A DNA stretch of 64,000 nt. Source: Colius striatus. Its lineage: Eukaryota > Chordata > Aves > Coliiformes > Coliidae. Under the pieces are notes generated by a model. It had not been told where the DNA came from and made no database searches. It was given only the letters and a program-made list of their open reading frames with translations. Below, one piece after another: positions 24,089 to 64,000 of this stretch; within the stretch, counting starts at the first letter, position 1; the number at the start of each line of letters is the position of its first letter. The DNA is taken from assembly GCF_028858725.1 (NCBI RefSeq), contig NC_084766.1, positions 22,794,501-22,858,500 on the forward strand, in the 5' to 3' direction. A program made the position numbers and the translations under genes.

Positions 24089-25199
24089 AGAGTAGCTTAA
24101 TTTTATGAGTTTGATGTTCCGTTATTTTCCTTAATTTTTTTTACTCAATGAATCTCTTAAATTACCTACCAAGTAATGTAAAATAGTCTTGAGAACATCT
24201 TATGAATCAAAACACATATAGTGTCAGTTACTGTTTTGTTTCATGTTTACTCCTTTAAAACAGTTATCCTCAATTTCTGTCCTTCATCTTCATACTTCTA
24301 CTGCTGTTTGTTTATACTGGTACTTGTACTGTAGCCTACTTGTGGGTAGCACAGCTGTGGAGGTAGCATGAGGTGATCCTGCTGTGGTTTGCTGTGGAGT
24401 GGCACAAAGTGTGCACCACAGCATTGTACCTCACCACAAATGCTGGTGGGGTTTGTGTTTTGTTGATAATGCTATGTTTGGTTTCCTTTCATGATGCTGT
24501 GTACAACCAGAACAGTAAGGGCTATTGCAAAGTTAATCTGAACTTTTTCCAACCCTCTAAGCTGAGTATAATCATTTGCAATTGTGTATCCCCTCCTCGA
24601 GTTTTCAACACCTGTAAAATATGCAGGAAGGGAACGCGAAGACATTGTAACTCACACAACCTATATACCAATGAAATAAGTAACCAATAAGCCACGGTGT
24701 CTACATAAAGGCAAAGATAAACATTGCATGTAATTACGTGTGACAGAGAATTCTATGGATCTACCGAAGTACAAAAATATACTTGGATTTTCCCTCTGCA
24801 GGTTGTGTGATATGCCACATTGTGTACCTTATCAGATGCCTACACAAGATAATGGACTTGTGTAGGATGGATAATGGATAAAATATAGTGTTATTGATGT
24901 TAATGGCATGATTCGGTGATTATGACACTTACATACACAATTTACAATTCTTTAGTCAAATCTGTATGTATCGTTTCTATATCGTGTCCCATTTTGTTTA
25001 CTTTAGCTTTTTCTTACTTCTAAGAGACATCGTGGACTACTATCCTATACATCTAAAAGCATGACTACATCTTACATCATTATTCTTAGTAGTTCGCTAC
25101 TATTGAAGTATCTTTCTCTACAGACTTTTTTTTCTTGACACAATTTTGATATGTATTCACCTACAGTGTCATCTGTGTATGTTGTATACCCATGGTATA
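24089..25199. other. Intergenic spacer between two CR1 copies
   Basis: About 1.1 kb of AT-rich sequence. The 105-codon plus-strand open frame at 24373-24690 has no recognisable domain or splice context. Nothing else stands out. Confidence 0.55.
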
Positions 25200-25670
25200 C
25201 AGAATGATAGTGTTTGGGAGGGACCACTAAAGATCATCTAGTCCAACTTCCTGCTTAAACAGGTCCACCTAGATCAGGTCACACAGGAACATGTCCAGGC
25301 GGGTTTTGAAAACCTCCAGAGAAGGAGACTCCACACCCTCCCTGGGCAGCCTGTGCCAGGGCTCCCTCACCTTTATAGTTAACAAATTTTTCCTTAAGTA
25401 TAACTTTTTGTGTTCCACCTTTTTTTCATTACTCCTAGTCCTATCACTGGGCACTATAGAACAAAGTGTCTCCCTGTCCTCTTCACATACACCTTTCAAA
25501 CACTTGTAAATATTAATGAAGTCTCCCCTAAGTCTTCTCTTCTCTGGACTGAACAGCCCCAGATCTCACAGCCTTTCTTCATAAGATAGACGCTTCAGTT
25601 TCCTAATCATCTTGGTAGCCTTGCACTGGATTCTGTCCAGAAGTTCTTTGTCCCTCTTGAGCTGTGAAAG
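25200..25670 (-). mobile_element. CR1 LINE, 3' end with ORF2 C-terminus remnant (minus strand)
   Basis: CR1 landmarks are present in order: GATCATCTAGTCCAAC, AGGTCCACCTAGATCAGGTC, ACATGTCCAGGCGGGT, then the reverse complement of the ORF2 C-terminal region (25269-25499 retains an open 76-codon minus-strand frame ending FKTRLDMFLCDLI). The terminal ATTCT repeat is eroded, so this copy is older than the neighbour at 23.7 kb. Its 5' break is near 25670. Confidence 0.93.
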
Positions 25671-28600
25671 ACAAATGTTGAGATACTCAGGTGTTCTGTG
25701 CCATGAGTCTGCACAACACAGACCAGTGTGTAAGACTGTAAGAGAGAAAAAGCAGTGTTTTTCTCAGTGCCTCAGGTAAGTGAATCAGTGGTTTGGCCTA
25801 ACTGTCAAAAATCTATAGAACATTTTCTCCAATCCTCCTACTTATTTGCTTTGGATAGTGAAGCTGGGTTATAGATTGGTATCCCTTCTGCGATGCTTAA
25901 GCTTGTAGAAGAGTAGCCTAGAATAGCTGGAATAATAGTAGCTTAGAATAGCTGGAGATGAGTCAGCAGGGTTTTGAAAACATGTACATAGTAATATTGT
26001 CAAAATAATTGTTAGTAATATAATAACTTTGGCATCTACTGGCACCTGCTCTCCATAACCACTAGCACAGTCTCAGGATTTACATCTTTCTCTCATGTAA
26101 CTTGGCCTGATTTTATGTCTTTGTAATTTAACATATTTCAACACAGTTAAGCAAAACAGAGGCTGAATTTCTGTTATCACACTTGTATTCATGGCATTTT
26201 GAGTTCTAGTTCATTGTAAACCTCATAAAGATCTGCCAACAACAAGAAACTATGATATTGAATTGTATCTTTAATAACATCATGATGTGCAAAGTGACTA
26301 AATTAAAATGTCTTTAAGTTTTAAAGAACATGTATTTTTAGTAAATTTTGAGCAAACTGTTGTAACAGAACAACATTCAGAAATAGATTTACCTGCTTTA
26401 TATCCTTCCTGCTGTCCTGCATCATAATATATGATAATAATTAGTTTAGCATAGGAATAGAGAGCCAGAAGGGAAGAAGGACAGTGAAGTTTTCTGACAG
26501 AAAGTTCTTCAGTACAGTGTGGTCTTCTGATTTGTCACTTAACTATTGAATTACCAACTCCATCTGTAATTATGCCATAGTACGTTGAGTCAAACCTTTA
26601 ATGTAGCAGAAAATTAGCTTTCATTATTAAAACTGAATCCTCTCTGCAGCAGTAAACACAGAAAAGAGGAGTAAAGCTCATAGTACTTCAATTAGTTGAA
26701 ATTATACCATCTCTTTGAATAGTGTAAAAATGTATCAAAACTTGTAATTTCCTAAGAAGCAGGTGTGCATCATAAAATAATGGCATGAGATCTACATGTG
26801 TGATTTAAGGAGTCAGAAAGATGACTCTAAAGCCTTTTTTCTCAAAAATATCTAGGGACAAGGTGGTTTTCTTATAAAGATTGATCAACGTATGTTCACA
26901 ACTAAGCAAGTATGCAGTGCTACACTGGACAGGGCTTGTTGGGCTGCTGCAACTTTGAATTGATTTAGTATTGTCACATTTTCTGCAAGATGAAACAAAG
27001 GAGCAAATTTTGAGATAGCCTGGAAGAGCAGTTGTCAGTAGCTTTGAGCAGTACATTTTTTATGCCATTTGGAAAAATTACCTTTCATTGTAGTGAAAGG
27101 TAGAGCCATCAAAACAACACTGGGAAAAAAATTGATATTCTGTGATATCATAGGCAGCTGTCAAATTATAGGTGAATTCAGTAAGAAATGGAAAAGATGC
27201 TTTTGTGAAAACTGTATCTAGTGGTTTTGGATTTAAAAAAAAACAGCTAGATAAAGCAAACTCTTTCCTGCTTGATTAGCTCTGCATTAGTGAAACTCAA
27301 AACCTCAATAAATAAAAAAGGTGAGAATTCTGCCCTATTCCACTCTGTCTAGCTTTCTTCAGCTCAAATTTCTAGAATAGAAGTGACTTTTAATTTTTCC
27401 TTTACTTGCAAAATTCACATATCACTCAGATGAGTATCTGTTGGGTTTTTTTTTCCCTCTGGAGTTGATGCAAAGTGTAATCCTCATCAGTGGTTCTTTC
27501 AGCTTCTCTGATGTTGATTTTGACTGTTTTCTACAGTGGGTTGTGTGGAAAGAGCTCTGTCAGGACTCACTGTACTGTTAGCCATTACTTGTTGCTCTTA
27601 TCCTGGTGTGATTTGCATAAACTTTTTTGAGGACAAAGTGCAGAATTTTATAAGCTTTTATTCCATCTGCAATGTTATCAATGTTACTTATTCTTATTTA
27701 CTTCTCTTTTATATATATATGTATATAACCTGGTCTGATTATCTCCTCAGCTTGGTGATACGAGAACGGCAAGGCAAAAGAGCTTTCCTGTACTACTTAA
27801 AATTGAGTGTATAGTTGATACCTTTATGTGAAACATGACAAAAGTATTTTCCCATTTTTCATTAATATGACTTAAGTATATCTGTTTTTTTTAAGTCTAT
27901 CATACTTTACTTCCTCCAAGTGTAGAAGGCATAAATGTCACACATACTGCTGTTTGTATATTCTGTAATGTAAATAGGTTTGGAATCACATTTGTAGTCT
28001 TACTGACAGATGCATCAATTCTACCATCCAATAACTAATATAACAGCTAATTAAAAGAAGATACATGATCAATCTAGCTGTTACGTAGCAGTGTCCTATG
28101 AGAGGAGTGGGGGAGAAATTAGAATTCTTAATGACTGAATGAAGATGACAGGATTATATTGATATAACAGTGTATTCATTTCTAGCATTGTCTTTTTACA
28201 GAAGTTACTCAAATGTTCACAGGAATGTTATTTGGTCATCACTGAGGGAAACAATCTTTTCATCTGTCTAAATATAGATCATGAAACACCATTTGTGTAG
28301 CTCCTCCTCTCTGAAAGGTTGTTTGCTATTTATAAATTAAAGGGAATGTCCTTAATACTAGCAATGAGATGAAGATGAGAGTCTAAATAAATAGTACTCA
28401 ATATTCAGAGATCTTTACATTTGTAAACTGTGTTTAAAAGAAATGCATAACTGTCAAAGGACCTGCCTGACCATGTATATTGGAATGATGCAAATATGTC
28501 TTGGCTTGTTGCTGAGAGGTTCATGAGACTCTCATGAGACTTAGAGTATAAAAAAACCCCTTGATGCAACAGCACAAAAAAATCAAAGAATAGTCCAATA

Positions 28601-31600
28601 ACAATCACAACAAGGAGACATAGTTGCTGTTTGCAGAGTAACCAAAGAGACCTATTGTAAACCTTGTTACTGAACAAAGAGTAAAAGATGAGTGAAAAGA
28701 ATAGTTTCCAGGGAATATAGGCATATTGATGTGGGTAGGAAGTAGCTCCTGCCAGGACTTGTCACCAATTACTTTTCCCCATGCTGCAAGGGGAAACCCT
28801 ATTGCTCTATTTAATTATTCAGCACTGTGATATAGCTATTTCCTAATTTTCTCAGAAAGGGCTTAAAACAACCCCTTTTTATAATAGCTGTGTACACAAT
28901 CAGTTGAAGAAGCTGCCACATCTTGGTATGATTCCTATACGGACAGTTTTTGAGAGATGTTGCTAAGTACATTCTTCTTTTTCAGGTTTTAATCTTCAAT
29001 TTGGGAGAAAAAAAGAAAAATATGAGCAGCTATTTTAATGATATATACCAGAAATGTAAATTTGATGACAGTAATGACAAAATTTCATGTTCTCTCTAAG
29101 CCTACTTTCTCTTATATGCCAAACATGATGTAAGCCAAGTAAATTCATTAAAAGCATACTATCAATTCATCAATTTTTCAAAATTTTTGTTCATTTGGGT
29201 ATTTTATGAAGTTTATAATCTTTGATGTGAAAAACTCAAGCATGTGTACCTCAAAGTTGCCCCTTGAAAATGTTCCAGTAGTTCAAAGAATATAAACAAA
29301 AACAGGGGATGAAGGAGAACTGATTTTTAAATGTATCTGAACATTTCCAAAATATACTAGTCAACATTTCCTTATCTTTAATAATAGTATTCAAAGCAGT
29401 GGAATCAAATGTAACAGTATAGTGTTCTGTTTCTTTATTTTTAGGGTAGACAAATGGATTTACCACTCTCATTTTGTAAGAATTTATATACTAGCATATG
29501 GGAAAAATAACTAGGTTCATGCAATATGTGTTCAAAGAAAATTTGCTGATGCAGGTAGCAGTGTCCAGGACTTTCAGGTACTGACTCCTTTTGTCTGATG
29601 GAATGATAATATATTGCTAAGGTGGATCACCTACTAAACAAATATGAAAACATCCCACAGGATGCAGAATTAAGGACAGAAGCTTGAGGCCTTCATGAGA
29701 AGTGAAGCAGAAGATTGATGTAAAACAAATAAATAAAAATATGAACACAAAGCCTATACTTATTTGTAAGAGAGATCATTTGTACATCCTTCAATTCTGT
29801 GCATTGGCTAAATGTGATATGAATATAAAGTTCTATTTAATAAACTTCATTAAAAAAAATTGAATTCCACAAATTTTTTACTAAAACTTGGAAAAACGTC
29901 TGCTATACTTCTAGGCATCGAAAGACTGGTAGAACATGTTTCAACATAGAAGGGAATGCTTAGCAGCCAAGAAGGCCAGAATTTAAACAATAACAAAGTC
30001 AGGTTCATATCTGGAAAAAAACAATACCAGAGGGATTTTTAAAGTTTCACAAAATTGTTTACTGGAAACTTCCAAATTATCAAAGACTTTAAAATGAAAG
30101 TTTAAGCCTTGTGAAACAGGTTTTGTGATATTTCATGCAAAATTACTTGCAAAAAAGTATTCAAACAATCACTTCTCTAGTTTTTATTAGTAGTGCTTGA
30201 GAGATGCTTTCTCTGAAGGTTACCATACTGCAACTGTGTATTGAAATCACCCTTCACCCCTTTTCACTGTTCAGAGGAAAGCTATATAAAATAGACAAGT
30301 AACATCTTATAAAATATTTACAATGCAATTCACATGAAAGCCATGTGAAGCCTCTAAAGGACTGTCTGACAATAATCAAGAATGCGCAAATACTGAAACG
30401 CAGAGTAGCTGAACTGTGCTTTCCAGAAATTGTGTTCCTGCACATTCACTTTCACAAAGGGGAAATTCCCTTTGAAGCCATATCAGTACTCAGTGAGAAG
30501 TCTGTACTAGACACAGCTTATGGACTGTGTGGGACAGGCAGTACAAGTGATGAAAGGTGTTTACTTAAATGCCCATCAACATTTGTGGTGCATCTTATTC
30601 TTAATCTGAGTCATTGATAGTATAGAAAACCGTTGCACAGCAAGAACATTAGAACATAAAAATTTGTACTGGATTTCCTTTCAGGGATGTGAACTACTCT
30701 GAGCTCCAGGAGACTGTAGAGGATAGAAAAATTTCTGCAAGTTTCTGTGGTTTTAGGACACTAATCATGTAGTGGAGAATAAGGCATCATATGTGGTGTC
30801 ATGAGAGATAACAGAATGCTTTTCCTTTGTTATAAATGAAACATACTTTTTCTCTGATGTATTTACTCTCTCCCTGATGCATATTTTGCTTTCTGTGTTA
30901 CTGTCAAAAATATAATGTAATGTTGTAGGAGAGTATGTTATTAACTCATCTGGGATACGGGAATTTGGTTAATTTTAGAAGGTATGTTTAATAAAATTGC
31001 ATCATTGGCAGAGACCTTTTCATGTTATTATACTGCAGTGTTTACTAGAGAAAAATCTCTTTGCATTAGGTTCAAAGCCAGAAATTGATTTCCAAAGGAG
31101 CCGGGTGCCTATGTTGTTTAGATATTTTGAAAATCCCACTAGGCCTCTGTTTGCAGCTTTTTGGCACCTAAATACCCTTGAAAATCTGGCTCAAGACTTA
31201 TTACAGTAACACAAAGGCATAATAACGTATGTTTTTCATGCCAGAAGGATTTTACTGGCACTGAGCATCTTGATGTTACGCTGAGGGAAATTATATTTAC
31301 ACGTTTGAGAGCACTGAATTTAATTATAACATAAAATAAAACTTTAACATATGTAAAGAATCTGTTCTCAAATACATTATTCCTTGTAGGGCTTGAACTA
31401 AAGTGTTTTACGAAGCCTAGGAAGGCTGTAAACAGGGAGATGACCAGGGTTCAGTGCTTGATTAGTCTGGAAAACAGACACAGAGCAACCAAGACATATT
31501 GCTCAGCCTTAATGCCAGACCCATCACTTTTAATTTTTTTTCCTTCCTTACTGCTATTCTTTTGCTTAAGCCTCTTAAGTCTGCTTGTCCTTTTTCCAGT

Positions 31601-33100
31601 TCCTATGAAAATATCTCATATAATTTCAAAATAACCTTGAAATGATTTATTTTGACAATTTTAATGTTATGTATGAGAAGAAGGAATAGATATTTGGGCT
31701 TCTGGGTTATCCTTAGGCGAGGGAAGAAAATAATGGACTCTAGTCTATGTACTGAACTGTGTATATATTTTCTTCATGGCCTCAGGAAGACCCCAGGACT
31801 GAAAGCTCTATATTAATTTTTGATGGTTAGTTTCTATTCTGATGAAAACTTTATATCTATGATAATACAGTTGAAATAGCAAGAGCTATAGGGCTGGGAA
31901 AATGTCAGTAATACTTCTATAATTTAATTTTAAACTCATGGCCATAATTGCAAGAAATGGGTTTTAACTCATTTTTCTGTAACTCAGGTTGTATATCCAT
32001 CTGTGGTAAAAAAACTGAAAATAAAATTGATAGATCTGACTTAGGCGGAATTTTTCCACCTTGCTTCCTTTCTTGAACACGAACAGTGCGAATTGCAAGA
32101 TATAACATTTCTGACACATTCTGAAGGACTGGTAAAATCCAAATTCTCTGCTACACTAGAAATAAAATTCCAACTTGACATAGAAATGGGGATATTTATC
32201 ACTGAAGTAGATTTGTGCTGAAATAGATACACATGCATTAAACCAGGTTGTTTGCAGTCACTTTTCTCTGATGGAAATTCAAGGTGGTATCTAACTGGAT
32301 GCAAAACAATATCTGCAACAAATTTTAGTATAGTTCTGATGACCAATACCTCATCCTCTAGGAGAGGATGGTACATAGCATCCATAATTTCTGTAGTTGT
32401 TTGGAGGTGACTGGGTGCTTAAAAGAAGGAAGGTATTTACCTTTCCCCTACTGTACCTGATATGGATAGCTTTGCACTCCAGAGGAAATAGTAGAAAGCA
32501 ACGTTGTCAAAGCACATCAAAGATACAGTTAAACACATCTCTAATGCTTTCTCTTTGTCTTTCATTTTCTTAGTATCAAAACAGCAAAGGATTTATTTTA
32601 TTGTCAATTTATTTATTTTCAAAGGCCTCTATTTTGTTTTCTTTCTTAAAAAAATATTGATCTCTTTTAAATCAGAGTTAGCTAATGTACAGCTTATTGA
32701 AGAAAATCTTTTTATATTGTTATTTAGTTATATCCTAAGATATAGTTCCTAGCTAATAATAGTAAGTTGTTTTGTTGCTTTTTTTTTTTTTTAAGAAATT
32801 GAAAATGGATGTACCCTGCAATTTGTAAAAGTGAGATTTGGGAAAGATTTAAAAGCAGAAATTGATGGAACTGGGCCATTGAACCAACTGAAACCTGCTT
32901 GATATTTTGGGATATTTTGCTATGATTAATATTATTTGGGTAAAGTCTTTATAGGTAGCAGAATTTTTAAGGAATGAAGGCATATTTGCACCTGTCCGGA
33001 GTAGTCCTGTGCAAGAAGTCTCAGCTGACAAAAAGCAAATGATGTTTCTGCACCTGTTTTTTATTTCAGAGGGGAAAATGAAGAAAGTAACTTCAATGGG
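25671..33100. other. Intergenic DNA upstream of DNTT
   Basis: About 7.4 kb of AT-rich sequence between the second CR1 copy and the DNTT proximal upstream region. No gene, RNA gene or transposable element was recognised. Open frames of up to 114 codons (for example minus strand 32041-32385) have no family features. Confidence 0.55.
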
Positions 33101-33176
33101 TGGTGACATTAAATACGCCTGCTTCCTGGCAGAAAGCATATTGTCTCTCTTTTACCCAGGCTAAAACACTTGCATC
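33101..33176 (+). promoter_or_regulatory. DNTT proximal promoter / 5' UTR (inferred)
   Basis: This is the 76 bases before the DNTT ATG. They include GCTTCCTGGCAG at 33121-33132, whose reverse complement holds CAGGAAG, an Ets-type core (GGAA). No TATA box is evident close by. As I recall, mammalian TdT promoters are TATA-less and use an initiator with a nearby Ets/Ikaros element, so this arrangement is compatible. The transcription start is not identifiable by eye. Confidence 0.3.

Positions 33177-64000
<30,824 letters not shown>

Noticed and set aside
32041-32385. 114-codon minus-strand open frame close upstream of DNTT
   Set aside because: No domain resemblance; one of several chance frames of similar length.

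Overview
This is AT-rich vertebrate DNA, almost certainly from a bird. The evidence is the repeat content (at least six CR1 LINE tails in the typical avian form, plus one long avian-type retroviral LTR), large spliced introns, and exons that read as avian terminal deoxynucleotidyltransferase (TdT, DNTT). The species cannot be named from the sequence alone. There are no bacterial-type operons, CRISPR arrays, rRNA genes or recognisable tRNA genes.

Layout. (1) Positions 1-3739, minus strand: the first two coding exons (3665-3739 and 1149-1211) of a gene whose protein begins with a SAM domain. The exon lengths and phases fit the SLP-76 adaptor family. With the neighbouring DNTT, the best identification is BLNK (SLP-65/BASH); the rest of the gene lies left of the window. 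(2) Positions 3740-33176: about 29 kb of intergenic DNA with no gene I can support. It holds two CR1 tails (23.7 and 25.2 kb), some older degenerate repeat fragments, a G-run and low-complexity tracts. (3) Positions 33177-64000, plus strand: the 5' two thirds of DNTT. Exons 1-7 join in perfect reading frame to give 334 complete codons plus two bases of codon 335: nuclear localisation signal, BRCT domain, linker, 8-kDa-like domain with its helix-hairpin-helix, second helix-hairpin-helix, and the GGFRR motif. The exons with the catalytic aspartates are not in the window. Intron 3 (about 11 kb) and intron 5 (about 4 kb) hold most of the transposable elements.

How the genes relate. BLNK and DNTT stand head to head, as I recall them in mammals (BLNK minus, DNTT plus). 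Both act in early lymphocytes: BLNK links the B-cell receptor kinases to downstream effectors, and TdT adds untemplated N nucleotides at V(D)J junctions. The intervening 29 kb is therefore a plausible shared lymphoid regulatory domain, but that is inference.

The most interesting observation is the SAM-coding start of the BLNK-like gene, because as I recall the human BLNK protein lacks this domain. I found no evidence of a new gene system beyond this. Most long open frames here look like chance frames in AT-rich DNA or pieces of CR1 or LTR.
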